From an uncultured Bacteroidales bacterium (GTDB lineage: Bacteria > Bacteroidota > Bacteroidia > Bacteroidales > Barnesiellaceae): DNA of 64,000 nucleotides. The notes under the pieces were generated by a model. It saw nothing but the letters and a program-made list of their open reading frames with translations. It was not told the DNA's origin and searched no databases. Of this stretch, positions 1 to 7,623 are shown one piece after another; positions within the stretch are counted from its first letter, which is position 1, and each line of letters begins with the position of its first letter. The translations under genes and the position numbers were made by a program. The stretch is from assembly GCA_949298955.1 (NCBI GenBank), contig CASFYQ010000001.1, positions 62,001-126,000 on the forward strand, read 5' to 3'.

Positions 1-751
1 TACTCGACCTTTGTAAGCACCAGCTCGGCCAATCGAGGGATTACCGACTCGGCTGCGGCCGGTACGGCCTTGGCTTGCGGAGTAAAGGCCAACAACAATA
101 CGGTGGGGGTCGGTGCCGACAGTGTGCCAGTGAGCAGCATTGCCACGGCTGCCCGACAGAAAGGGATTCCCGTAGGTATCGTTACCAGCGGCGAAATCGA
201 CGATGCTACACCGGCGGCATTCTTTGCCCACCAGACAAACAGAGACAACCGCTACGAGATAGGGCTCGACATGCTCTCGGCCGATTTTGCATTCTATGCG
301 GGCGACCGGTTCATGCAACCCACCCGCGAAGGCAAGGAGTCGCTGTATGACTTGCTGCCCCGGCACGGATACACGCTGGCTACCGGCACAGAGGAGTATT
401 GGAGCAAGGCCGGCGACGCCGACAAGATGGTCATCTTCCCCAAACGAGATATTCCCTATGCCATCGACCGCAAGCCGGGGGATATGTGTCTGGCCGACCT
501 TACCCGCTGCGCTGTCGACTTTCTGTCGCGACGGGGCGAAGGCTTCTTCCTGATGATCGAAGGGGCCAAAATCGACTGGGCGGGGGAAACAAATCATCAG
601 TGAGATTGCGCTCATAAATTGGGCCTGTGGCTCACACACCGCCGGTCATGTGCCCCTCTATGCGATAGGTGCAGGGGCCGAGAACTTCGCCCACCGGCTC
701 GACAACACCGACATTCCCCGACTTATCTCTACGATTGCCGGCTACCGATAA
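1..751 (+). pseudogene. alkaline phosphatase, internally deleted and frameshifted (5' end outside window)
   Basis: The reading frame enters from the left edge and carries the PhoA-family nucleophile region (TDSAAAGTALACG, the Ser after Asp being the phosphorylated residue), then GIVTSGEIDDATPAAFFAH and the Mg-binding stretch IEGAKIDWAG near position 580. Right after this the frame stops at 601-603. The family C-terminus continues in the next frame (EIALINWACGSHTAGHVPL and onward) to a TAA at 749-751. The segment that normally lies between, with the DHETGG metal ligands and roughly a hundred or more residues, is absent. The product would lack zinc ligands, so an inactive remnant is likely. An assembly or sequencing error could explain the frameshift but not the missing segment. 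A terminator hairpin follows directly. Confidence 0.8.
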
Positions 752-772
752 TCCGTTAATCGACACGACTGT

Positions 773-809
773 AATCTTACACGCGGTGTACCGTGTGTAA
801 GATTTTTTT
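773..809 (+). terminator. rho-independent terminator after the phosphatase remnant
   Basis: AATCTTACAC at 773-782 pairs with GTGTAAGATT at 795-804, followed by a run of T. It ends the phosphatase transcript just upstream of the riboswitch promoter. Confidence 0.8.
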
Positions 810-817
810 AGAAAAAC

Positions 818-849
818 ATTGTAAAATAAGAATAAAGGATATAACTTTG
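818..849 (+). promoter_or_regulatory. Bacteroidetes-type promoter of the riboswitch transcript
   Basis: A -7 element TAACTTTG lies at 842-849 (consensus TAnnTTTG), with ATTG at 818-821 about 20 bases upstream in the -33 position. Transcription would start near 855, just before the cobalamin riboswitch. Confidence 0.6.
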
Positions 850-859
850 TCCCTCGTAA

Positions 860-1110
860 TCGGTTTGCCTTTACCGGTTCGGTAAAGCAATGAAAAGGGA
901 ATCGGGTGCAAGTCCCGAACAGGCCCGCTGCTGTGAAGTCTCATGAGGATTTCGGACACATACTGCAATGCCACTAATCGGGTTGTGATTGGGAAGGCGT
1001 CAGGAAAAGGAGACAAGTCAGAAGACCTGCCGGTTGCAACGAAACAGACAGGATTCTCTCCGAGGATCGAGAGGCCGGTCAAAAGATTTTTCGAGAAGAC
1101 ACACACTTTT
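860..1110 (+). promoter_or_regulatory. cobalamin (B12) riboswitch
   Basis: The 5' leader of the MetE-like gene has the conserved cobalamin-riboswitch blocks in order: GGGTGCAAGTCCCGAACAGG near 904-923, CCCGCTGCTGTGA next to it, GCCACTAATCGGGTTG near 969-984, GGGAAGGCG near 991-999, and the B12-box-like AAGTCAGAAGACCTGCC at about 1015-1031. The region between 1040 and 1185 may be the expression platform, but I cannot define its alternative pairing. In this class, bound adenosyl- or methylcobalamin represses the downstream gene, which fits control of a B12-independent methionine-synthase relative. Boundaries are approximate. Confidence 0.92.
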
Positions 1111-1185
1111 TGCTTTTGCAAAAGGAATAATAATCGTTGGCGATTTTATTCCGCCAGCCAGTATTAACTCAAAAATAAAAAGATT

Positions 1186-2277
1186 ATGGCAAGAACGATT
1201 CCTTTCAGTGTAGATATAACGGGTAGTTTCGTTTATTCCGAGCCCCTTGTGGAAGCCCGCAGACTGTATCACGACGGCGTATGGAGTTCGGCCAAGTTGC
1301 ACGAAATCGAAGACAAGGAGATTTATCGTATCGTCGAGAAATGTAAAGAGATTGGTCTGAAATGTGTAACCGATGGCGATTACAAATCGAGCAACTATCT
1401 CGATTTTTTCCACCATTTGGAGAATATTTCAAGACAAAAAGCCGACCAGCCCGAAGAGAGTGACGAGTCGGTCATTTCGGGCAAAATAGGGTTTGACAAT
1501 TCCTATCCTTCTACGCCTAAGGTAACCCAGCGTTTCACCTACCTGACGGGTATCATCGGGGGCGATATGTATGCCAAAGTTCTGCTCCCTTCGCCTACGA
1601 CCCTCCTGGCTGAGCTCCTTCGCCCCGAAAACCGATACAATACCGGCCGTTATTACCCCGAAATGGAGGTGCTCGTACACGATATTGCCCAAACCTACCA
1701 AAAGGTCATCAACGAGTTTTACGACATGGGGTGCCGGTTCCTCCAACTGAGCGATTATACTTGGAATCTTGCTGGCAACAGCGATATCGAGCAGGTGGCG
1801 CAAGCTGCACATATCGACCTGATTTCGCTGGTCGCTACATCGGCCCGGCTCACCGAGGCGTGCTTGGCTCAAAAGCCCGACGATATGTGCATCTCTCTGC
1901 AATTCAGTCACCGGTGGTGGAAAGTTGGCGATAGAGAGAAGACTGCCGAACAGTTGCTTTCGACCCGAGCCGATGCCATCGCTTTCGATTTCGGCAATCG
2001 TGAAAACGAGACCATCGATTTCTCCATACTCAACTACTGCCAGGGCAAAGAGGCCATCTTGGGGCTCGTTTCCACATCGAGTCTCCAACCTATATCGGCC
2101 AGCAACATCATTCTCCATATCGAAAATGCATCTCGTCTGCTCCCGCTCGAGTCGATTCATCTGAGCAGTCAGGGCGATTTCAGGGACAATCAGGGCAACA
2201 GCGTCCTTACCGAGCAAATGATGTGGAGCAAGATTGTTGCCATGAAGAATATTGCTAAAACCGTTTGGGGCGAATAA
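1186..2277 (+). CDS. MetE C-terminal-domain (cobalamin-independent methionine synthase II-like) protein, probable zinc ligands replaced
   Basis: This 363-aa protein resembles the YxjG/MetE-C barrel family: FLQLSDYTW around residues 185-193 matches the family substrate-pocket strand, and the C-terminal LSSQGDF...GNSVLTEQMMWSKI block matches the conserved LSPQCGF...GN-LTEE-QW block. Family members transfer a methyl group to homocysteine using a His-x-Cys...Glu...Cys zinc site. Here, by eye alignment, those positions read Gln239, Ser241, Asp268 and Gly330, so the metal site appears lost. Transcription is under a B12 riboswitch, which ties the gene to cobalamin or methionine status. Catalytic function is therefore uncertain: it could be a diverged methyltransferase using another metal arrangement, or a non-catalytic partner. 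Confidence 0.8.
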   Translation: MARTIPFSVDITGSFVYSEPLVEARRLYHDGVWSSAKLHEIEDKEIYRIVEKCKEIGLKCVTDGDYKSSNYLDFFHHLENISRQKADQPEESDESVISGKIGFDNSYPSTPKVTQRFTYLTGIIGGDMYAKVLLPSPTTLLAELLRPENRYNTGRYYPEMEVLVHDIAQTYQKVINEFYDMGCRFLQLSDYTWNLAGNSDIEQVAQAAHIDLISLVATSARLTEACLAQKPDDMCISLQFSHRWWKVGDREKTAEQLLSTRADAIAFDFGNRENETIDFSILNYCQGKEAILGLVSTSSLQPISASNIILHIENASRLLPLESIHLSSQGDFRDNQGNSVLTEQMMWSKIVAMKNIAKTVWGE

Positions 2278-2319
2278 CCGGAGAGGGGGAGGCGCGTGCC
2301 GTCCTCTCGATAAGAATAA

Positions 2320-2362
2320 AGAACAAAGGCCATGTCAATCCTCTGGTAGGGAAGGCATGGCT
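2320..2362 (+). terminator. possible weak terminator
   Basis: GGCCATG and CATGGC arms enclose a long loop and are followed by TTTTG. The loop is unusually large, so this is only a tentative end for the MetE-like transcript. Confidence 0.35.
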
Positions 2363-2432
2363 TTTGTCTCTACATTCGCCTGTTCCTATAAGAGGCGGTT
2401 TGGCATCGTCAAATTTGAAAATTCCATTTTCA

Positions 2433-2464
2433 TTTGCCTCAGCTCGCACCTTTCACTATCTTTG
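2433..2464 (+). promoter_or_regulatory. promoter of rlmD
   Basis: TTTG at 2433-2436 and TATCTTTG at 2457-2464 are separated by 20 bases, an exact Bacteroidetes -33/-7 arrangement 29 bases ahead of the proposed start codon. Confidence 0.7.
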
Positions 2465-2492
2465 TCCCGCTATAATTTTTTAATGATTCATT

Positions 2493-3908
2493 TTGGCACG
2501 GAAAAAGAAAGAGCTCCCTTTGTTGGAGCAAGTTGAGATAACCGGCGTAGCCGCCGAAGGGAAAGCGTTGGCGCGGGTGAACGATTGGGTGGTGTTTGTC
2601 CCCTTTGCGGCACCGGGCGATGTGGTCGACTTGCAGTTGACGCGCAAGAAGCACAACTATGCCGAGGCCCGCATTGTGAAATTCCACTCTTATTCGCAGT
2701 TGCGGGTGCAGCCTTTTTGCGAGCATTTCGGGGTGTGTGGCGGCTGTAAGTGGCAGCATGTGGCCTACGACTATCAGTTGCAGTTCAAGCGACAGCAGGT
2801 CGAAGATAATCTTACCCGCATCGGCAAGATTCCCTTGCCCGAGATTTTACCCACGAAAGGATCGGCCAAGCAGCAGTTCTACCGCAATAAGCTCGAGTTC
2901 TCGTTTTCCAACCGCTCGTGGCTTACCTACGAGCAGTTACAGTCGGCCCAGGAGTTCGATTGCCGCAATGCGTTGGGATTCCACATACCGGGTATGTTCG
3001 ACAAGGTGCTCGATATCAAGAAATGCTGGTTGCAGGACGACATCTCCAACCGCATACGCCTCTCGATACGGCAGTTTGCCATAGACCACAATTACCCCTT
3101 TTTCGACTTGAAAGAGCAGACGGGGTTCATGCGCAACATAATCGTACGCACTGCCTCGACGGGAGAGATTATGCTCATCGTCGTCTTTTTCGAACCCGAT
3201 GCGGCACGCATCGAGGCGATGATGCAGCACTTGGCCGAGGAGTTCCCTCAAATTACCTCGCTCCTTTATATTGTGAATCAGAAACAGAACGATACCATTA
3301 CCGACCAGGAGGTACACCTTTACCGGGGTCGCGATTACATTTGGGAGAGCATGGAGGGCTTGCGGTTCAAGATTGGTCCCAAGTCGTTTTACCAAACCAA
3401 TTCGGAACAGGCCTATGAACTCTACAAAGTGGCCCGCGAGTTTGCCGGACTCACCGGCGACGAACTGGTCTACGACCTTTACACGGGCACAGGCACGATT
3501 GCCAATTTCGTAGCCCGGCAGTCGAGAAAGGTCATAGGCATCGAGTATGTACCTGAGGCTATCGACGATGCCAAGGAGAATGCCCTCATCAACGGGTTGA
3601 ACAACACGCTGTTCTATGCCGGCGATATGAAAGATATTCTCACCGAGGCGTTTATCGACGAACATGGCCGTCCCGACGTTATCATTACCGACCCTCCCCG
3701 TGCCGGTATGCACGACGATGTGATCAAAACCATTCTTTTTGCCGAGCCCCGACGCATTGTCTATGTGAGTTGCAACCCGGCTACCCAGGCGCGCGACTTG
3801 TCGCAGCTCGATGTCAAGTATCGTGTGGAGCGCGTGCAGCCGGTCGACATGTTCCCCCACACCCACCATGTGGAGAATGTCGTGCTGCTGACTCGCAAAG
3901 ATTCATAG
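2493..3908 (+). CDS. rlmD: 23S rRNA (uracil-5-)-methyltransferase, RlmD/RumA family
   Basis: The 471-aa protein has an N-terminal TRAM domain (about residues 10-65), a [4Fe-4S] cysteine set (PFCEHFGVCGGCKW plus a later Cys), a SAM-binding Rossmann region (VYDLYTGTGTIANF) and the catalytic motif YVSCNPATQARDL near the C-terminus, where Cys attacks uracil C6. The family methylates U1939 or U747 of 23S rRNA (RlmD or RlmCD); which uridine is methylated here cannot be told. The start is a TTG codon at 2493; a nearby ATG at 2483 is in another frame. A strong terminator follows. Confidence 0.93.
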   Translation: MARKKKELPLLEQVEITGVAAEGKALARVNDWVVFVPFAAPGDVVDLQLTRKKHNYAEARIVKFHSYSQLRVQPFCEHFGVCGGCKWQHVAYDYQLQFKRQQVEDNLTRIGKIPLPEILPTKGSAKQQFYRNKLEFSFSNRSWLTYEQLQSAQEFDCRNALGFHIPGMFDKVLDIKKCWLQDDISNRIRLSIRQFAIDHNYPFFDLKEQTGFMRNIIVRTASTGEIMLIVVFFEPDAARIEAMMQHLAEEFPQITSLLYIVNQKQNDTITDQEVHLYRGRDYIWESMEGLRFKIGPKSFYQTNSEQAYELYKVAREFAGLTGDELVYDLYTGTGTIANFVARQSRKVIGIEYVPEAIDDAKENALINGLNNTLFYAGDMKDILTEAFIDEHGRPDVIITDPPRAGMHDDVIKTILFAEPRRIVYVSCNPATQARDLSQLDVKYRVERVQPVDMFPHTHHVENVVLLTRKDS

Positions 3909-3932
3909 AGCCGCATCTTACAAGAATTAGAG

Positions 3933-3976
3933 AGCCGCTTCCCCTTTATTGCATCGGGGAGGCGGCTTTTTCTTTT
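3933..3976 (+). terminator. rho-independent terminator after rlmD
   Basis: AGCCGC...CCCC pairs with GGGG...GCGGCT around a short loop, followed by TTTTTCTTTT. Confidence 0.9.
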
Positions 3977-4010
3977 CGGGATAAAAGTGCAAGCAATGGA
4001 TAAAAAAGTA

Positions 4011-4043
4011 TTTGTTGCGACTTGTGTGACTGGCCTATTTTTG
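4011..4043 (+). promoter_or_regulatory. promoter of the DUF2961 gene
   Basis: TTTG at 4011-4014 and TATTTTTG at 4036-4043 with a 21-base spacer. It lies upstream of the ATG at 4073, which supports that start over an upstream TTG at 4022. Confidence 0.65.
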
Positions 4044-4072
4044 TAACAGCAAATTATCTTAAAGTTATATCC

Positions 4073-6046
4073 ATGAAAAGAAATCGTTTTATCAAATTGT
4101 TTACGGCTCTGGCGGTGCTCTCTGTATGGGGGGTAGGGCAGGCTTCCGATTCCCTTTCGACGGTATCGTACGGGTTGGCCCGCATGACCGACGTGTCGCA
4201 GCTTCCGGTGCTGGATTGTAATATGCGGGTCAAATACGAGGGGAGTATCGACAAGCAGGGAGGCAATGCCGACTGGGACTGGCACTTGTACCAGGATGCC
4301 CGGGGAGAGTGGGTGATCTTCGATGTGGCCGGTGCCGGTTGCATCTATAATATGGTACAACACCGTTACCTCTCTTCCGAAGATCCCGTATTCCGCTTTT
4401 ATTTCGACGGAGAGAGCGAACCCCGGTTTACGATACGGCTCTCGGAGTTCGGTGAGAAATATCCCTTCACCGAGCCGCAAGCCTCGTGCTATATCGGCCC
4501 GCTCGACAACGGCCGGGGGCCCATACGGGTGGTGCGAAGTTTCGTGCCCATGCCTTTTCGCAACGGTTGCCGCATCACATCGAGTGTGAAACTCGAAGGG
4601 GCGCAGCGCGACAAAGGCGAAGGTGGCTGGGGACATGTGGTTTATCACACCTATACCTCGCCCGAGGGGATAGAGACCTTTACCGGGCATGAAGATTACA
4701 GTCGACTGGTACGTCAGTGGAAACAGACCGGCAGCAATCCCGATACTTGTGCCATGCGCCTGATGCGCCTGCATGAACGGCCGATAGCTCCTGGCGACAC
4801 TCTCCCGTTGGCTCGTTTGCACGAGAGCGGCGTTATTCAATCTTTGCGCCTTTATGTGGCCGACATGACCCCCGACCGTTTGCAGAATCTGTGGATACGC
4901 CTGCGTTGGGACAGCCACGACAAAGCAGATGTGTGGTGCCCCATAGGCTGTTTTTTCGGCAATTCGCTGGGGTATAACAACACTCGCTATTTGCTCATGG
5001 GAACCACGACCGACGGCTGGTTCTACAACTATTTCCCGATGCCTTTCTGGAACGATGCCGAGGTCGCTTTGGTCAATCGCGGCGACAAGCCGGTCACCTT
5101 GGCATTTGCCGAGGTGGGGGTGGGCGAGAACCGCTATGAGCGGGAACGTTGCGGCTATTTTCGTTCCTCCGACTACTATCCTCGCCAGCATACACCGGGA
5201 GCCGACAGTCGCATTGCTTCGATTAAGGGAACGGGTAAAATGGTGGCTGCCCATGTGACCTGCTATGCCGAGCGTCCGCATATCATTACCTGCGAAGGCG
5301 ATGTGAGGATTCATATCGACGGTATTCGAACTCCGCAAGTCGAGAGCGACGGCTCTGAAAGTTACATCTGTTACGGCTGGGGATTCCCCACGCCGGCCGA
5401 GGGAAATCCATCGGGCGGATACGACGGGTTGAGCGATAACCCGTGGTCGATGACCCGTCTGTGTCTGGGCGACAGCTATCCTTTCTATTCATCGCTCGAT
5501 TTCGGCATAGAGTCGGGCGAGCACAATAACCAGTATCTCGAACATTCAGGAGCTGTCTTTTACTATGGGCGGGAGCGCTCCTCACTGGTCGAGACCGACA
5601 GCCTGGATTTGGCCTCGGCCCGGTCGGTAAAACGTCATCGTTACAAAGCGCGAGGCGAGGTATCGAAAACGCCTCTTACTGCATGTTTCGAGGGAGATGC
5701 CGACGATGTGGAGGTGTCGGCAACAGTCTGTCGGTTTACCGAAGAAAGTTCGTTCGAGGTAAAAATCTCACCCGCAAACCGGGGCGTGCGGTTGCGCCGG
5801 CTCAGCGATCAGCAGCAATCCCGACAGTGCGCCCGGGTGTGGGTCGACAACCGGGAGGTCGGCATCTGGTATTTGGCCGACAGTAATCCGTATAAGCGAT
5901 GGATTGAAGATGAATTTGAGATACCCGAGTCGTTTACCCGGGGAAAATCGACACTCCGGATACGTATCGTACCCGAGAGCCGTGAGGCCGGTGTACCGAT
6001 AACCTGGAACGAGGCAGCCTACGGAGTGTTCTGTTATACCGAATAG
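4073..6046 (+). CDS. secreted DUF2961 / GH172-family glycoside hydrolase
   Basis: The product is 657 aa when started at the ATG that gives a clean signal peptide (MKRNRF followed by a hydrophobic stretch ending at VGQAS). The mature part shows DUF2961 features: an FDVAGAGCIYNMVQHR strand, YFDGESEPRFTIRLSEF (the conserved '-DGE-P-v--pl--F' block) and a second jelly-roll region GCFFGNSLGYNNTRYLLMG with YNYFPMPFW. Characterised GH172 members cleave fructofuranosyl or D-arabinofuranosyl linkages; the substrate here is unknown. A C-terminal beta domain follows. It is monocistronic, ended by a bidirectional hairpin. The nearby sulfatase pair suggests a glycan-degrading neighbourhood, but co-function is only inferred. 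Confidence 0.8.
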   Translation: MKRNRFIKLFTALAVLSVWGVGQASDSLSTVSYGLARMTDVSQLPVLDCNMRVKYEGSIDKQGGNADWDWHLYQDARGEWVIFDVAGAGCIYNMVQHRYLSSEDPVFRFYFDGESEPRFTIRLSEFGEKYPFTEPQASCYIGPLDNGRGPIRVVRSFVPMPFRNGCRITSSVKLEGAQRDKGEGGWGHVVYHTYTSPEGIETFTGHEDYSRLVRQWKQTGSNPDTCAMRLMRLHERPIAPGDTLPLARLHESGVIQSLRLYVADMTPDRLQNLWIRLRWDSHDKADVWCPIGCFFGNSLGYNNTRYLLMGTTTDGWFYNYFPMPFWNDAEVALVNRGDKPVTLAFAEVGVGENRYERERCGYFRSSDYYPRQHTPGADSRIASIKGTGKMVAAHVTCYAERPHIITCEGDVRIHIDGIRTPQVESDGSESYICYGWGFPTPAEGNPSGGYDGLSDNPWSMTRLCLGDSYPFYSSLDFGIESGEHNNQYLEHSGAVFYYGRERSSLVETDSLDLASARSVKRHRYKARGEVSKTPLTACFEGDADDVEVSATVCRFTEESSFEVKISPANRGVRLRRLSDQQQSRQCARVWVDNREVGIWYLADSNPYKRWIEDEFEIPESFTRGKSTLRIRIVPESREAGVPITWNEAAYGVFCYTE

Positions 6047-6101
6047 CTTTTAGATTTCTGATTGATAAAAACCGCCTTTTCCCATTAAAAGGCCTGGAAA
6101 T

Positions 6102-6140
6102 GAAAATAGCTTTATGCTCGATGTGCATAAAGCTATTTTC
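6102..6140. terminator. bidirectional terminator between convergent genes
   Basis: A perfect 15-bp inverted repeat, GAAAATAGCTTTATG against CATAAAGCTATTTTC with a 9-base loop, sits between the convergent DUF2961 and sulfatase-maturase genes. Confidence 0.85.
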
Positions 6141-6143
6141 TTG

Positions 6144-7385
6144 TTATTTCATATTCGGGCGATTCTCGCGAATCCACTGCATCACGTTGGCAGGTGGTCG
6201 CTGATTGTCGAGTTCGCGTTTCATAAAATCCATGTAGGGAGCCACGTGTTCGAAAAACCGGTGATACCCGGCGCACAGGTAGTTGAGTCCCGGTTCGCCG
6301 GTTGCCGTGCGGGCAAATCGGTTCTTAGGGCATTCGCCGTGGCAGGCGAACAAGAAATCGCACTCTTTGCATTGTGAGGGCAGAGCATTGCGCTTGTTCT
6401 GCCCGAAAGCAATCTGCCGGGGACTGTTCATCATCTCGACGAGCGAGTGGGTGTAGATATTGCCCAGTTTGTATTCGGGAAAGACAAAGTGGTCGCAACT
6501 GTACACATCGCCATTAAACTCCATCACGCCGGCGTGACCGCAAGTCTCGGCCATGGAGCATACGCCCGGTATGACTCCGGCCCAGTTGGCCAACGTGGCG
6601 TCGAAAAGCTGTATGAAATATTCACCCACATCGTTGCGCACCCATTCGTCGAAGAGCGTGCAGAGGAACTCGCCCCACTGTTCGGGTGTGACCGAAAAAT
6701 CGGTCACACCAGCCGAGGTCTCCTCGTCGGGAGCCGCCAGTTGGCGGCCATCGTCGTGCTGGAAGATACGCTCGACGATAGGGGTAAACTGGATATATTT
6801 ACAATGTATCTCCTTGAAAAAACGGTAAAAGTCGAGCGGATAGTCGGCGTTGAAATCGTTTACCACAGCCAAGGCATTCCATTCCACACCATGTTTGTTG
6901 AGCAGGTTGATACCTTGCATTACCTTTACGAACGAGGGGCGTCCCTGTTTCGTCCGCCGGTATTCGTCGTGAAATTCTTGTGGCCCGTCGATGCTCACCC
7001 CCACCAGCCAGTTGTTTTCTTTAAAGAATCGGCACCAGCTGTCGGTGAGCAGTGTGCCATTGGTCTGTATGCTGTTCTCTATGACACGGCCCCGACCGTA
7101 TTGAGCCTGCAATTTCATTACCTTTTGGTAAAAATCGAGCGGCCGCATCAGTGTTTCGCCGCCGTGCCAGGTAAAGAGAATGTGGTCGCTGGCCTGGCTT
7201 TCGATATACTCTTTGATAAATTTCTCGAGCAGGCTCTCGCTCATGGTATGGCGGGGCGTATCGTGGTAGAGTTTGGCTTTCTCGGTATAGTAGCAGTAAG
7301 TACAGGCCAGATTGCAAATCGAGCCTACCGGCTTGGCCATGATATACATTACCCGGTCGAAGGGTGTATAGAGAGTCTTTCCCAT
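6144..7385 (-). CDS. anaerobic sulfatase-maturating enzyme (radical SAM/SPASM)
   Basis: A 413-aa radical SAM protein with the CX3CX2C cluster Cys24/Cys28/Cys31 (SICNLACTYCYY) and a C-terminal SPASM domain rich in Cys (CSMAETCGHAG, YSCDHF, CKECDFLFACHGECPKNRF). The family oxidises a Ser or Cys of sulfatases to formylglycine in the cytoplasm without oxygen. The ATG at 7385 is preferred over upstream codons because the core MGKTLYTPFDRVMYIMAKP begins there. It is divergent from the sulfatase at 7624, whose active-site residue is Ser, which suits an enzyme of this type. A -7 element (minus-strand TATTTTTG, 7417-7424) lies about 30 bases upstream. Confidence 0.93.
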   Translation of the reverse strand: MGKTLYTPFDRVMYIMAKPVGSICNLACTYCYYTEKAKLYHDTPRHTMSESLLEKFIKEYIESQASDHILFTWHGGETLMRPLDFYQKVMKLQAQYGRGRVIENSIQTNGTLLTDSWCRFFKENNWLVGVSIDGPQEFHDEYRRTKQGRPSFVKVMQGINLLNKHGVEWNALAVVNDFNADYPLDFYRFFKEIHCKYIQFTPIVERIFQHDDGRQLAAPDEETSAGVTDFSVTPEQWGEFLCTLFDEWVRNDVGEYFIQLFDATLANWAGVIPGVCSMAETCGHAGVMEFNGDVYSCDHFVFPEYKLGNIYTHSLVEMMNSPRQIAFGQNKRNALPSQCKECDFLFACHGECPKNRFARTATGEPGLNYLCAGYHRFFEHVAPYMDFMKRELDNQRPPANVMQWIRENRPNMK

Positions 7386-7416
7386 AATAGAATGTCTGTG
7401 ACGAAATTTCGGGTAA

Positions 7417-7424
7417 CAAAAATA
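7417..7424 (-). promoter_or_regulatory. -7 element for the sulfatase-maturase gene
   Basis: CAAAAATA on the plus strand reads TATTTTTG on the minus strand, 32 bases before the maturase start. I see no clear -33 element. Confidence 0.45.
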
Positions 7425-7503
7425 AAAAAAATAGGGCATAAATGGAGGGCCGGCCCGATAAATTTTCAAACGCAGGTTTATAGGAGAATCAAGATTTTAG
7501 CCT

Positions 7504-7511
7504 TATATTTG
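7504..7511 (+). promoter_or_regulatory. -7 element for the sulfatase gene
   Basis: TATATTTG at 7504-7511 matches TAnnTTTG, in the divergent region. The leader to the sulfatase ATG at 7624 would be about 105 bases. Confidence 0.5.
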
Positions 7512-7623
7512 TTACACGAAAATAGGATACGGTTTGGGATAAAAAATATTTGGAACGATGTTTCGATATTTTATTCTCCGCTCATTTGACCGATGTAGTG
7601 AAAATATCAAGATTGAGATAACC

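Noticed and set aside
3761-5338. Long open minus-strand frame opposite the rlmD end and DUF2961 gene
   Set aside because: It lies antisense to clear genes, has low-complexity composition and no recognisable domains. Such frames are a by-product of the codon use here.
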